64,000 nucleotides of DNA from Maylandia zebra (Eukaryota; Chordata; Actinopteri; Cichliformes; Cichlidae). Positions 34,996-49,500 of the stretch are shown in pieces; within the stretch, counting starts at the first letter, position 1, and every line of letters begins with the position of its first letter. Below the pieces are notes generated by a model that made no database searches, was not told the DNA's origin, and was given only the letters and a program-made list of their open reading frames with translations. Made by a program: the position numbers and the translations under genes. The stretch spans positions 21,798,560-21,862,559 of the forward strand of contig NC_135177.1 in NCBI RefSeq assembly GCF_041146795.1, read 5' to 3'.

Positions 34996-35834
34996 AAATG
35001 AGCCCGTCCAACAGAAAGTCAAGGACAAGGCAGCACTGCCAGTGATTACGGAGCCTGAAGTCTCAGAGTGAAAAGACAAAAACACTGCCTTCATACTCTA
35101 ACATGTATTGCCTTGTTTACACTGTAGTGCATATCAGATTACTGTTACAGTGCCCTTTACCTAAGTGTAGCTTATGCATATTATTGCATGTATGTATTAT
35201 TGCATGTATGCGTGCTATATGCGTGGGTAGAATGACTCTAACCGACTATAGTAAGTAGGTTTGATTTGACCAAAACAAATCCAGAGCTATTAGGCTATGC
35301 AACAGCATAAGACAATCAGTATTTATTGCACAATGTAAACACCTATGCAGACTTGCTGAAAATAACCAACTGTTTTAAAATGTTAATAGTTACATTTTCA
35401 GAGAAAACCAGCATTCATTGTTGCTTAGTGAGAAAGAAATCTGCTGTTGATGTCACTTATGTTTACACGTACATCTTTGCTGTCTTTTGTTGCAGTGAAT
35501 TTGACAACTTGTTTTGTTGATTTGTTTTTTTTAAGTCTTGATCATTTTTTTTACAGAAGCCATAGTGCTACTTGTTTTCAGGAACTGTGATTAATAAGTG
35601 CATTTTTAAAAAAATCAGTTATCTCAGTGCAATGTGAATTAACAGTATTTCAGTGTATTGATGTATTTTAAATGTGGGGTATTGCATTATGGGAACTCTG
35701 TTCCTTGACTCTTAATGGTATACTGATATGAGAGCTGCGTTTCATTTTCATCTGCTTTTATGGTTTCCCAGGGAGGCATTTTAATGCCTGAATAATTTAT
35801 TTTATGTGGTGCCTACTATACAATTTACCATCCA

Positions 35835-35840
35835 AATAAA
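35835..35840 (+). terminator. c1orf43 polyadenylation signal
   Basis: AATAAA about 840 bases after the stop, followed within 40 bases by T/G-rich DNA (gattcttgagtcattggg). It is the first canonical signal downstream of the stop that I noticed. Confidence 0.6.
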
Positions 35841-35999
35841 ACTGTGACATACAGTTGATTCTTGAGTCATTGGGAATTTTCTTTGACAAGAAAAACTGCA
35901 AAATCAAACTTGCAAACCTACCCACTGTGGCGACCCCTTGTGGCAAAGAGGGCAGCTGAAACTAGCTGTATTAGGCACACCGTGATAGTACTGTGTTAG

Positions 36000-36270
36000 A
36001 CCCTCTTTCCCCTTCTGCTGCCTTTAAAGTCTTCGTGGCATAAATTCCACAAGGTGCTGGCGTCCATATTGACATGATAGTATCACACAATTGCTGCAGA
36101 TTTGTTGGCTGCACACACAAAACTAATAGTTATGCTGTCGTGAATAAACAATTGGATTTCATCAGGTTATATTGACCATGCATTCACATGCCTAGATGTA
36201 CTGCATTGCTAAATTATTTAAATTAAATGTATGCGCTAATGAGTAGTTGATGTACCTAATAAAGTGTATC
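36000..36270 (-). mobile_element. short Tc1/mariner relic between convergent genes
   Basis: The ttcgtggcataaattccaca / caaggtgctgg and ttgctgcagatttgttggct phrases match the 33663 copy, and the terminal gtacctaataaagtg end is present; the middle is deleted. Confidence 0.55.
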
Positions 36271-36382
36271 ATTATATCATTTTGTAATGCAACTAGCGTC
36301 CAGCAGAAGGAGCCCGCGTCACCTTATTTCACTTGTGCTCTCTGCGTAAGAACTGAAAGGAAACTCATTGATTTTCAGTTAT

Positions 36383-36388
36383 TTTATT
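36383..36388 (-). terminator. putative tuft1 polyadenylation signal
   Basis: AATAAA on the minus strand about 980 bases past the tuft1 stop. If used, the tuft1 and c1orf43 transcripts end about 540 bp apart, tail to tail, with the Tc1 relic between. Confidence 0.35.
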
Positions 36389-37147
36389 CTAAAACAAACA
36401 CAGATAGCAGATTAACAGGTACTTCGTACAAAAGCTTCTCTATTAAACAATGTCTCTAGGCATTTCATTTAACATTAATAAATATAGAGGAAAAAGCTGT
36501 TAGGTAGAAATCAAAACATCAAAATCACATTGATATGTACAACAAGAAGGTGACTGTCTGCGCAGTGACTGAAATGCTTTACAAGAAATATTAAGAAAAA
36601 GGACGCCTCTCACGTGTCTGACTTCCCAAACATCTTCATTTTTCTTTCCTCCTCACAGTTTCATAAAGTGCCATACTTTTCGTTGGAGGCTTGACAACCA
36701 TATATTTACTTACAAACAGCTCAGAGAAAAAAAATAAATAGCCCATAAAAATAATCACAGGGTGTCGCCCTTATAGAGGCTACAGTCAGTATTTACACTC
36801 TAAAGCATTACACCGCTCACACAGAAAGGGAGCGGAGTCACGGAGGAGTCAGCAACGAAGACAAAGACACAATTCAGATAAACGTGTTAATGATTCTTCA
36901 CATCGTGTGTCCTGACGGTGGCGTTAGCTACAGTTTATTGGCGCTGCATTGCTGTATGTGAATTTTATAATGTTGTTAGGAATTATTACCCCCTGCTCTT
37001 TGAGTTAATCATCATTAGAAACTTAAAGCAGGGCAAGCAAAAACACTTGCATACAGTTTGCAGTACTACACGTAAACTTAGACACACATCGCTCTCTCTA
37101 ATGCAGCTACATTAAAGCGGACATTCTTTATGCATATGCGCAGACAC

Positions 37148-37151
<4 letters not shown>

Positions 37152-37179
<28 letters not shown>
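37152..37179. repeat. (GT)n microsatellite in the tuft1 3' UTR region
   Basis: Fourteen GT units about 190 bases downstream of the tuft1 stop on the minus strand. Confidence 0.9.
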
Positions 37180-37182
<3 letters not shown>

Positions 37183-37364
37183 TATGTGTGCTGATAAACC
37201 CCTCCCACCCCCTTTTTTCCTTCAATATTGTTTGGTTTGGTAGTTGTGGTCTCTGATGTTCAGCACGCACATCGGAACCGTTCACTTCAGTCGACATCGA
37301 ACAGGCAGTTGGTGCTTCTGAGCCCTTCTCAGCAGTAACTGATTAATTCATCTGCCCAGCTGGT

Positions 37365-40300
37365 TCATGACTTGATCTCGATGACTTTGATGAAAGGAAG
37401 CGGTTTGTTGGATGAGGTGGACAGCTTGATTGGTTTGCTGTAGTGATGAGAGGAGGATAAATTATTTTTTAGGTGGAAAACAGCATTTAACGCACCTAAA
37501 TGTGTTGTTTATAGGTAATATATTGGAAGAGCGCTGGCAAAATAAGTCACCTGTAGACAATCTGGGCGTTGCGTTCTGATGAAAGGTAGGAATTTGACCT
37601 TTGTCCTCCCAGAAAGTAGTCCACCTGGTCGTGCATTTCTCGGTTCTGCAAACACAGGGAGATTTCAAAGGGTGCAAATTATAATCACAGAACAGACACT
37701 GGCTTCAGCTTTTCTCCTTTCGTCTTCTCTCTAATTGCAGAGGCTGGTCTACGTTTTACCCTGACCCTTCAATTTAAATTCCTCAGACATATTTTCTTAC
37801 AGAAGAAGCTGTCCTCACCTCAGCCTCCAAAAATGCCACTTTCTCCTCCAGCTCTTTGATCACGCGGTCCCGCTCCTGGATCACCATGCGAGAGTTCTGG
37901 AGCTAAAGACGAGCAAACATGGAGACAGACAGTGAGCGATCCCTACGCAAAGAAGACGGAGACAATGTATTTGCTTTATAGAGCCACACATGCTCATCCC
38001 ACCTGCTCGATCATGTGTCTGACTTTCCTCTGTTGGCTTTTCAGCATGTCATCCAGATGGTGGATCTTTTCTTTGAGTATGGCCACCTCCTTCTCCAACT
38101 GCTCAGTCCTAAAAACACACACAGTATGTTACAGCACGCTATTGAACACGCTATTGACAGATAATTGATAAGTGGAGAGTTTAACACTTATATGTGTGTG
38201 TGTGTTCTTATTAGCTGACCTTTCCGCCCCTTTGTGGCCCTCCTCTCTGATCTTTCGCAGTTCCCGCAGTTCATCTTCACGGTTGCGGATGGCCTCCCGC
38301 AACGTGGCGCTCTCCTGCTCCATTCCTCCCAGCAGCCTCTGAAGCTCATCGATGCGCTGGTCTTTCTTCTCATTGGCTTCTTCTGTACTCCTCAGCTTCT
38401 CCTCCTGGTCACTCAGATGCTCTCTAAGCCTGCTGCCTTCAGCCTGGATTGGTCAAAAAGTTTTGTTCTAAATATCGCTTTCATGCAAATTATATAAATA
38501 TGTATGTGTTTACTTTGTATGTAATATGCACGATGAATGCAAAGCCAGTGTAGGTTACCTGCAGTCTCTCTTTCTCCTCCAGGTGTTTCTTTTCTGCTTC
38601 CTGCATCTGTGCATACAAGCGCTTACTGACTTCTCTCAGCTTGCTTCTCTCTGCTTCGTCATCCACATCCTAACAGAAAATAAAGCGCTGGATTACCCTA
38701 ATAGTACTCAGATGTTTTTAGAATGATGTAATCAATACAATGATGGCCGAGTCTCGTAAGAGCTCTGTGGGTGTTGCCGCTATAAAGAAAACAGGCGTGT
38801 CCACGTGCGTCAGTGGTGCAGCTGGAACATGACCTGCGTTTCCCTCCTATTTGTGCCTCCCACACTTAGAGCGAGTAAGGTGTCATGTGAGTCACAAATG
38901 TTGCTATAAGTGGCGCAAAAACAGTAAAAACCAAACGCAACAGTGTCAGCTTCTTTGTTGTGTGTGTCTGCAAAACACTGCTGACATGCACAACAAGAGG
39001 ATGCGACAAATGTCTGGCTTAGAGTCAGCGAGGATGAAGCATGCGTGGAATGAAGGGGGCCTGAAAACAATAACACACGCAGGCAGCGGTACATAGTGTG
39101 CCGGAACAGCTCTTCCGCGCATTTTCTTACACCCTGGGGTGCTGTAAACGTAGCTGCTTTTTGTCTGCCATTTTAATCCTCTTTTTCCCCCCATGATGAC
39201 ACCACATTCTATCTGTGAGCCTCCGGGAGGTGATCGCTTTACAGGAATCTTATAGAAAACGCAAACTGACGCAGATAGCCCGTGGGAAAAAAAAAACAAC
39301 AAGACACCACAGGACTGAAGCTATGATGTGCATACGTGTGTTTGCTCACCTGCCCGTCATCTTTAGCTCCTGGTTTAGTGGATGAAGTGCTCTTTCTGAA
39401 GGGGATTCCAACCTTCCACCCATTTGTGTGCGGCTGGACAGATAAAAGGAGGAAGTGCAGATGTAAAATGTTAAAGACAGTGAGGGGAGAGCTAAAGGAA
39501 ATGCCATCAAGAGCTCAGGATGCAAGGCTAACAATGGCTTACCTTGTTTTTGGCTGCCATCTGCTCCCTCAGAGTCTTCAGGCAGTATCTCACCTGTGTG
39601 ACACAAACACACAAAAAAGATATTGTTATAAATTAAGATATTATCTGAACATGTATGTTTTCTACTTGAGCAAATAACCAACACAGGAAAGTCGGGAGCT
39701 GAAGGGAATCACGAGAGAAAAGAGGCGTATGAGTGAGGATGATTTTACAAGATGCAAATTCTTACATAAGTTATAAAACAGGGACGACAGACTGTAGAGT
39801 TACTGTGTGCATTTGTGTGTTAGTGAAACAGCCAGATAGATGCTGTCCAGACACTGACCTCCTGTATCTGTGAAACTTCATCTGACAGCATCTTCAGGCT
39901 CTCTTGGTGTTTCTGCTGCTCTTTTTTGCGGGCCTCTAGATACACCTGAAACAAGGACATACATGAATGTATATACTGGTTTAAAACCAACAGAAGAAAA
40001 AAAACAAAAAAAAACACAAACAAAGAAAATACAAAGAAGCCTACCTTGATGATTTCTACCTGCTCCTCTGTGGATTTGACTGGTTCAGAGGTCAAAGCAG
40101 TCCTCTCGTTGGCTGGCTGCACCAGTGCAAAAGCTCGTCCGATTGGCTGGAGATTAGCAGACATAAGAGGAGTTCACAATTGGGTTTTTGCGTGAATAGA
40201 TGGGTGTGATAAATTTCTAAATAAAATGTCAAACTAAATGCAGATGATCCAGAAAGGGTTTGGTCATATTTACAATCAATGCTGCAACACAGGATTCGTG

Positions 40301-43300
40301 AGAACTGGCAGGAATGAATCTGACTGATAATTAATACAAAGCTTTTTGCCAGGACCGTCTGCATGCTTGGTCAAATTAAACTGTTAACAGGCAAAAATGA
40401 AAAATTTCTTCCTGCGTGGGTGTGAAAGACCGAGAGCCTCTGCAATCAGGAGCCAGACGTTGAGCACTAATTACTATGGAGACTAACCCATAAACATCTG
40501 GCCAAAACGCAGAGAGGGAGTGAGAGAGCGAGGGGGGGGGCATGCAGATAAAGGTGGAGACACGTTATGCAACTGTGCTGGTGGTCCCACTGGTATTGGT
40601 ATAACAATGGTTGTTTTGAGACACTGAGTGTGGGAACCCCACTAATGAAAAGCTGATGGCATCTTCTTACGCGGCTGGTGTCTTTTCTTTTTCCTTTTTT
40701 GAAAGCGCAGCTGTTCTGAGCTAATTACTGAGGATCGCAGAGAAGATTAAGCAACTGTCTGAACCTTCAGATCCAAAAATGGGGTGAACAAACCTTCAGC
40801 ACTTCTTTTCTCATCCGTTAACATTTTAAAATCAATTCTCTCAGTTTAGCCTAATAGGTGACAAATCTATTCAAATATCAAAGACTCGTATTTTAAAACT
40901 CTAAACTCCAAACACGCTCCATCTGCTGCTGATCTAATGCCCAGGATCTGCTCTGTTCTCCCTTCTGGTGGTCAGAAGTTATCAGGTACAGGACGTGCTT
41001 ACCTTGTCCCTGTGCTGCTCTGTGCTCCGAGCCGCCGCCTGGTTCTGGTCGTGAAGTGTGAGCCGCAGCCGCCTACACCCCTCCTAAAAAAGGCAGCGAA
41101 AGTAAGAGGTTGATGAAGTGAAGCCACAAAGAGACGGTTATGTGATGGAGAGGCTGATTGGGGACTATTTTGAGGAGGAGAGGGGGGAAAAAAAAAAAGA
41201 GGAGGAGGAGAGACTGAGTCATACTCAAAGAGTGAAACAGAGAAGGAGGGACAGTGGGGTGGGGGAGTATCCAGTAAGAAAGTGTGCTATAGGAGCATCA
41301 GAACGAAAGAAAAAGTTTTCTCCCTGCTGCACAGGGACAGATTGTTTGATTTAAACCAATTGCTACAGACGTCAGAGGGACTTAGGCGGAAACCCTCCAG
41401 ATGCTCGCAGCCAACTGGAGACAGTGGCTGGATTTCTGGGAAAGTACTCAGCAAATGTAATGTCAAGCAAGACGGAATATTTCCATGGCAACATAACCTC
41501 ACAGTAGCCATAAACTGTCTGGCACACTAACAATACAAGAGGGCGGAGTAAGATGGAGGCAAAACAATGCACAGAATCAACGCTCGAGCAAAACGCACAG
41601 ATATTTTCTTTCAGTCACAGGATAAAAGTCCCAAGGACGGGACTCCGTGTGTGTCTTCCAGTACACGGCGGCCTCTAATAAACAGTGACCAGTCAGCGTC
41701 TGTGCTAATGCAAGTATGCGGATGTTTGGGAGGAGGTCGGAGACATTATATAACTCGTTCCAGCCAACACAACTTGTTCTGTTCATTTTCCTGTGGGTAT
41801 TCACTGTGTCCTCCTCAAGTCACCGCCAAACAACTCTAAACAGAAACTAATGTATGAACGAGTAATACTTCCAATCAGATTAACTGGTGATATATTACAT
41901 GTAATCAGATAATTGGTTAAATCGTAAACAAAATGAACATATCTGTGTGTGCCTGCTCTCTGGTGCGTTTGAGTGGGAGCGTCTGGTCATGTTTAGCCAC
42001 TTGTACGTTAATAGTTTATTCCTTTGTGTTCTTTCGGTGCTCATCATGCACCACAACAGCCCTACCTACATTTTGTTACCTTGCTTTTCCTTTCATAGAC
42101 ACTGCTTTAGGCGGTGTCACAGCAATCTCGCCTAAATGTCAGTTTAATTGGCGTTACAGAACAGCGATCAAGTCGCACGATCTTCATCTGCGGATGGACT
42201 TCGCCCTGCTGTCAGTTATAGATGCATGTTGTTCTCTGAGCCTTTAATACAACTCGGTGAAAGTGCGGCTAGAATGAACATTCGTGTGCGATTTCCTTTA
42301 TCAACAGCTGTTTCTGTTTTGGTCAACAACTAGAAGAGAACCCAGTGAGCCCATCCTCCACTAAGGTCAATGCCAGTTTTTAAGGCATTTTGTCTGGATT
42401 GACACTTTAATGGGTCTTTCCCTCCCAACAAGCTTCATGATCTTCAGCTTGGTAGTTTCAGCCAAAACCTTCCCTGTTCTCCCCCGTAATTATAAGGAAG
42501 TGTAGATAAATGAAATGCAAAATCACCTGTCTTCAAGTGATTTTTGAATGTAGATGAAATGCCACTTACCAAGCAACTCATTTAAAAAAAAAAAAAAGTA
42601 TCAATGATGGATAATAAAAACAAACAAATAACCAATTCTAATCTTTCTAATCTCAGCTTCTGTCCAGAGACTCTGTCTCATGTGCAGAGTGCGTCTCGAT
42701 TCTGACCAGACGAGGGGAAATGAACTCGCTCGTGTTGCGTCATGCCACCATAAAAAGCTGCTGTAAAAGAAAAGCTTTGTGTTTAGAGAAGGTCTAGGGC
42801 TAGATTAGCTGGTTATCTTTTCAGGATGCAGTGAAAGGGAAAAGGCAGACAGCGAGACGTGTGGGACTGATATTCAGGAGACATAATAATAGAAAATGAA
42901 TGTAAAAAAGGAAATAGAGCAATAGTCTTGGTGGAGGTCCAACCACAATGAAGAAAACTCCCCTTTCTTTCTTCATGTTCTCCTCTCAGATTGCAAATGT
43001 CTGTAAGCTCTAACAGGGTGCATGACTGGGGGAGGACGAAAGGGGAACAGTGGGATAGTTGTTAAGAAGGAATCCATCATTACACGACTTTTCTGGACTT
43101 CCACAGACAGCCAAACAAAGAGTCCACTAATCCCAGCTCTGAGCTATTCAGTCTCTCTGCTGGTTTGCTCTTTTATGTCCGTGGACACACAAAAATGCGG
43201 TCCTTTCCACCTTCAGCAACAACCTGTAATACTACACTTCCCGGGAACACGGACAAAAGGACCAGTTGGATGAGCTTATAGACAGTGACCCACGCATGGC

Positions 43301-46300
43301 CACTGACACGCAGAAAAACACACATACGAGGTTAAGTGCACACTGCCTTTATAATGGCAGAAACATGACAATGAGCTTTACGCACAGAGTCCACACAGCT
43401 GGGTGCACGACAATGGACACAAAAGATCACGGGGTACCTGCAGGCAGAAAGGCTGAAAGGATACGAGGATGCTTTTCATCTCAGACTTTGGCATCAGGAG
43501 GCTGTAACTGAGGGTTGACTAGCAGTTTAGGAATGTTGCTGTTAAACATGCAGAGTTTCTGGATTTGTCCCTTAGAAATCGATCCCGCTTAAAGAGGAAA
43601 GAGTTTATATTTCCGAACAGAGGTAGGAGCAGGTATCGCGCCCTTTAATAGTAAAGCATCCCCTTGTCTCTACAAGTGTACTTCCTGCATTCCCCAAAAA
43701 GAAACATCCTCTAATGTGTGTGTGTTTGAACAAACGTCTTTGAATTAAATGACATTCCTCCTCTCTTGCACTGCTTTCCCACACGCTGCACAGGTGTCAC
43801 TTTATCTTTTGTCCAACTGCATCGTAAACCTCGGCCTTTAAAACGACAGGTGCAATCCGAGCATGGCCGCCAGTGCTTCCTGTGTGCTTTCAGGTAGTTT
43901 AGTAACAATGTTCACACTGTTATTGAGTTTCAGTGTCTTTCTTGCATAAAGGAAACGGGAATATAAACACATTTGTATAGAAAACCTTTATTTCAATAGG
44001 CGTAACCCAATAAACCTCTTACTGCATCACATGCTCTCTTGACACAACTGATTGTCTGAACAGCAAACACTAACACAGGGAACTATGTGATCAAAGATTA
44101 GGTAAACAAAACTACGGCTCGAAGCTTCAACACCAACTTATCGGTAATAGAAACTGGATTTTATGACCACTTTTATATTCTGCTCCACCCAGCTTTGGCA
44201 AGCACAGGGAGTTTTACACAAAACCACAGAGATGAATCAAAGTTAATCAAAATAGGACTGATGCACAGTTAAACTGGTAACTTATTTATCGTTTCAGGGT
44301 TTCTTCATGTGACTAACCTGGTGCTTGCAAACCTCCAGAGAGGCTGCTTTTCTTTGTCACATAAGAGAATAAATTAAACACCCACTTTTGGATTTTGGAC
44401 TGTGCTGAGAAGCTATGATGATTGTTATTCAATTAATCATTTAATCTTAGACCATTACTGGACGATTAGGTGATAATTATAGTGCTGAGCCCTAGTTTAT
44501 GCATCTGTAGCTCCTGCGGCAGTGAAAAGGTGTCACTGTCCCACTGACTCAGCAGGCTGCGCCAATTAATGGGTTAAATTAGGTTAAGTCCATTTTAAAG
44601 AGGACAGAGGAGCTGATTGTTGCGTGAAATGCCATCATGTGAGAACCTGAACAGGTGATGATAAACAAGCAGTCCAGGATCAGAGTTCACAGTGACAGAG
44701 GACACTAGAATCCCTATAATCAGTCATTTTTCTGCTCTGTGTGGCAGGTAAAAAAGGTGTTTGCGGGCATATTGCAATCATGTCGCAACACAAATGTGCC
44801 AATAAGTCATGTCTGGCCCATTCCCAGCTGGTGATGTCAGACTCTCCTGACTAAGATGACTGATGATGAGAAGAGACGCTGGGAATGTGTTCAACAACAT
44901 GCAATTGTGACATCACTTCTAAACATTGCCCGAGCTGAAAATAATACCTTGATAAATCCTGCTGTGCAGGAAAGAGAAAGCGCTACAGTTTCAAACAATA
45001 GATTAAAAAACCCTGGGATTTCTGGTGACTAGTACTAACCTTAGAGCACTCTTTGTTTCAGAGTCAGTGCTTCTTGTTCCTTCTATTTTATTTTTATCAC
45101 ATGATCCCAGTTCCCGAAAACATACTTAACAAATGAGCTGCTGAAGGCCTCTCTGTGCTACATCAGGCACATTCCTCCTCCTCTTGTATCCTTACAGACG
45201 TGTCACTGATAACTGTGTCATTAACTAATCTGTCAGCACCCTGCAGTCGTTACAGTACGCCGAGGTGAAAGTTCCTCGGCTGCTTTTTTAACTAGGAACA
45301 GCCATATCAGATGCAAATACTGCAGGTGGGTGACTATTTGACTGCTGAATTTGACTTTGTTAAAGATAAATTTATGTTCTCTGTGAAGCTGATGCAAATG
45401 TGCTATCAGCCTCATGTTCAAATGTCATGTATGATTAGATAAAACAAAGACTGGACAAACATAAAGTTTCGTATATTGCCCCATAACACATTCCTGAGAG
45501 CTGTTAAGCAGTTGTGTGTAAGTGGCCTTTGTACACGTTGACGTTTGTGTCTGCTTTGTAGTTACACAACAGAAGATCTAGATCAGTGGGTCCCCAAATG
45601 GTGCGGGACTTTGTGCCAACCATATATTTTCATCACAAATGGACAAAAAATAATGAATTTAATAGAACTTTAATACATTCATACACATCAAAGGGTCTGA
45701 TTCATTGTAAGTAAAATAATTTGCCTTCCCGTCGAGCTCAGTCAGACAATATCTAATTAAATTAAGAATTTAGACGACCTTCGGGTTATTTTTAAACAAA
45801 TATGAACGTGTGTGTCTTGAAAGTTTTACACGTTTCTGTAATATGATTTGATATGAGCTCAGCAGGGGAGCGCTGAGGTGGAAGGTGGAGGGTATCATGT
45901 TGCCCCGCAACCTCATAAACCACAGCGCAGGTCAACAGTTTGTTTTTTCAGGTGAGGTAAATGATTAATGCTTTTGCTGTCACGCAAGCAAATAAAGCCC
46001 ATTCAAGGGATGTAAAGTATAGCTTAGAACTACTTTCTTTACAGGTTTGCAGCAAAGCACACACATAGTGAGCTGATTATTCCTGGTGATCAAACCTTCA
46101 CATGGGCAGGTGGCACACATACTGCACAAGCACAGCCTTTAGTTCCTGAGCTGCCTTCACTCTCTGTAACTGTAAGCCTTTAAATGATGTGTCCAGAAGG
46201 TACTTGTGACAGACACAGATGTTATTTGGATTAATACTGAGCTGCCACCTTGTCTCTGTGGGTAAGAGGGGTTAATACCTCAAAGCCAGGGACAGTAAAT

Positions 46301-46594
46301 GCACCATTTAAAGCAGGTGAAGCCACATAATCAGAGGGCAGAGTACAGACAAAAAATGAAAAATTGAAGAAATAGTAAATAACGTAAATTAATTAATTAC
46401 AATAAATGAACAGGAAATTATCCACCGTGATTTATTTCTGGTTGGGTCATCCATTGATTAGACCTTCTTCAGTTAAGTACAGCAAACGCACAAAGACACA
46501 GAAATCCACGTAAGCTAATGTATAAGTAACTTACCCCATATTCTTGACTTCTGATGTCCTCAAAGGTGCACAGACTTCTCGTCACTCCGTTCAT
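37365..46594 (-). CDS. tuftelin 1, complete
   Basis: Twelve exons join in frame to 385 aa (human 390): 46594-46535, 41083-41003, 40146-40045, 39945-39859, 39593-39543, 39433-39350, 38669-38559, 38443-38220, 38108-38003, 37902-37819, 37645-37551, 37437-37365. The start MNGVTRSLCTFED resembles human MNGTRNWCTLVD. The centre (about residues 80-330) is a long coiled coil; the diagnostic block KIHHLDDMLKSQQRKVR and then EKVAFLEAENREMHDQ is near-identical to TUFT1. The tail ends PLPFIKVIEIKS. Tuftelin was found in enamel matrix and is now known as a cytoplasmic coiled-coil protein of epithelial keratin and desmosome organisation. Intron 1 is about 5.45 kb. The short 51-bp exon (39593-39543) starting VRYCLKTLREQ is supported by phase and similarity. 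Neighbouring cgn on the same strand matches human CGN-TUFT1. Confidence 0.93.
41084..46534. other. tuft1 intron 1
   Basis: No repeat of note and no splice-bounded frame with recognisable similarity was found. Regulatory elements are possible given the length but none could be named. Confidence 0.5.
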
Positions 46595-46599
46595 CTCTC

Positions 46600-49500
46600 A
46601 CAGAAATAAATACTCCACACACACAATAAATAAAGAATTCAAAGCTTCGTCACGGTGTCTCTCTGCTGACCGCACACAGCAGCTCAGTCACTTTATCAGT
46701 CCTCGGCCCGGTAAGTGTGTGGGGAGCTACTTCTCTCTGCACGTCACAGTGGGAGTGAGCCACAAAAGCATGCGACCCGCCCACAAGGAGACCGAAACGG
46801 CCAAATAGGGAACTAGGGGAATCGGGAATAGCTGAGAGGGGAGGGTCAGCACCGGTATGACAACTTCTGGCACAGTGACTTCTAGAAATGTTACATCCCG
46901 ATTATCACACGATGTTCAGAGAGCCATGAAAAAGTAGTAAACAGAGGAATGTGATGGCCCCTTGCTGAGCAGCGGAAGGCAACACCTACTGACTGCTGTC
47001 CAGTCAGCACACTGCTCAATGAATTATTGAGCGAGCTTGAACTCCTGACCGAGCCTGTTTAAGAAGACTCTCTCCTAAGATTACAAAGCAATGGAAACCA
47101 AAAGACTGAGTTCAGTGATTTGAGGCATTTATTCTTATTATTATTGATGTTGTTGTTGAACTTTTCTCACCAAATTCGACATGTAACTGCAAACACAATT
47201 GTTAATATAATACGTCTGCCCTATGTTAACAAATCCCAGATACTGTAGAAACCCATCCAGCCACAACAGGTTGCTCTGCAAACATATCAAGGTGGAAGCA
47301 GGCTAATTAATCTTCTGCAATGCATACACACTGTTACTATGGTGATGGCCATATTCAGAATATACAAGTAATACCTGTGGCCTACAGCACACTGGCCCCA
47401 CCCACCTGCCATTCAAAGCTTCTGTTTACAAAGGGCAGCCAATCAGAAGGGACGAAACTTAAAGCAAGGTATTGGCCTTAAAGGGGAGTACGTATAAAAA
47501 AATAACGAAGCAGATTATCTCAATTAAACGGACAAAAAATGCGGTAATATGGGGAAAAATAGGTACTCAGTAAGTAAAAATCTGCAATACTACAAGTTGC
47601 TATGTAAAAAGCAAAAATATAAGGCAGTAAGATTGCTCTAAAAGTAAAACAATCAAATAAAGCTAAAGAAAACAGAGTGTAATTAAAAGGAGAAAAGAAG
47701 CTGTTACAGTGAACATGTGTTACTTATTTATGTCAAAGCTACTTATTTAATGTGTTGCCATCGCCTGAATGTTTTAGTAATTGTGTTAATGTGTTTTTGA
47801 CTCCATGCATGAATCTGAAGAATTGGTTTTACTGTTTTGATGTTTAATATCCTTTATAGTTATGCTTTTCGGTTGCCAGTCATATCCTTCACAGGCCGCA
47901 TCCATGGCTTTCCCTTATTGTCTGTAAATGACATCAGCGTGCCAGGGACTGGGGGTGAAAATGAACGTATATGGCCAAATATAAACCCATTCCTGTGAGG
48001 TCAGCAAAGCACAGCTCATTCACGATATCACTCAACTGCAATACCAAGCTAAGCTTGTTTTCACTACCAGGTAAATGGCTGATTTACTTTAACTGAATTG
48101 TGAAATTGTTTATTCTTTGACAGCAAAGCATAACCACATGTCCTCACATAACAGTTAACAGTTCAGTTCAAAGCCTAAAAATGATTTACAGCATTTCAAA
48201 ACAGAACACATGAAATATTAAAATGTTCCCTTTAATCCCTTTAATGTTGACTTTACATAAAACAGCACAATAAGCTGTCCTCCAGTCACAAAACAAATCA
48301 GTCGCGTCCAAAAGCTTGACAAAAAGGTTACTTCTTTATTTTCTTTATGTGTTTATTAATTTGTTGGTGCCAGGCAGATTTTTTCAGCAGTAATGTAAAA
48401 CTCCAAAGCTTACAAAACATTTATTGTTCCTGCAGAATTCCTACTGTTGCACGACCTGGGCTGCATATTTCTACAGGCCACCCCGAAGGCACAAAGGTGA
48501 CAGAACAAATGAGTAACAGAGTGAGCGTTCCTCTGCTGGCATGTAGCTGATGCAGCAGCAGCTGATCCAGCTCTGCACAGACCTCAAATTGGATAACGAC
48601 TTTAGCGGCGTTTAGGAGCAAACAACAGCTCAGAGTGACACACAAAAGGATGAAGTTAAGTGAATTCGAACCAGGAGCAAAAACCAGGAGCACAAAAGCA
48701 GGAAAAGCCTAACCAGGCATTAGCGAAATTGTCTACATGACCTGCATTTTTAATAAGTAATCACTTCAGGGTAACCAGTCACTAACCAAGAATGTAACCT
48801 TTATATCAGAGTGGTTGCTTTCACTAATGGTTGATTTATCACTGGGAATGAAGTTCCTCCACAAACTAGAAGACCAGCACGTGTACACCTAATGCACACA
48901 CCAAGCAACAATCCTAGTCCTGATTATGAGTTTACATCATGCCATTGGTCGCATGCAGACGCACTGATCCAGAGATCAGACAGCAGACTGTTATGAGAGT
49001 CTATGTTTTCATACATGCACGCATTAGACTGAGATCACAGAGTGAGTCAGACTCCTGCTAGTCGCATTCAGTCGTCCTTCTTATCTGTTTGGAAGAGTAT
49101 GTCTTAAGTTGTGCCAACTTCAAATATGCACATAGCCCGGACGAGCTTTGTGTTTTCAGATCCTCAAGAATCTGACAAGCCTGTCTGGACTAAAGTCTTT
49201 GTAGACGACTAAATGGAAATGTCTCATTGGCTACCGCTACCTTAAAAGGGCTAACACAAGTGAGTCAGGAAGAGTGCTGCTCTGTGAACGTGTCCCTGCT
49301 GAAGCCCAAACATAACCAGATAACAGTTTCAACAAACGCTGTGACAGAAAAAAGGTAAATGCAAATATAACAAAAGACCATAAAACAACCTTCATTTTAT
49401 ACTTACTGGATGTACTTGGTGAGGGAGAAGGAAAATCACACTCAAATAAAATACAGTATTTATCTTTCACATACTTGATGTCAAATCTGGAACCACTCTG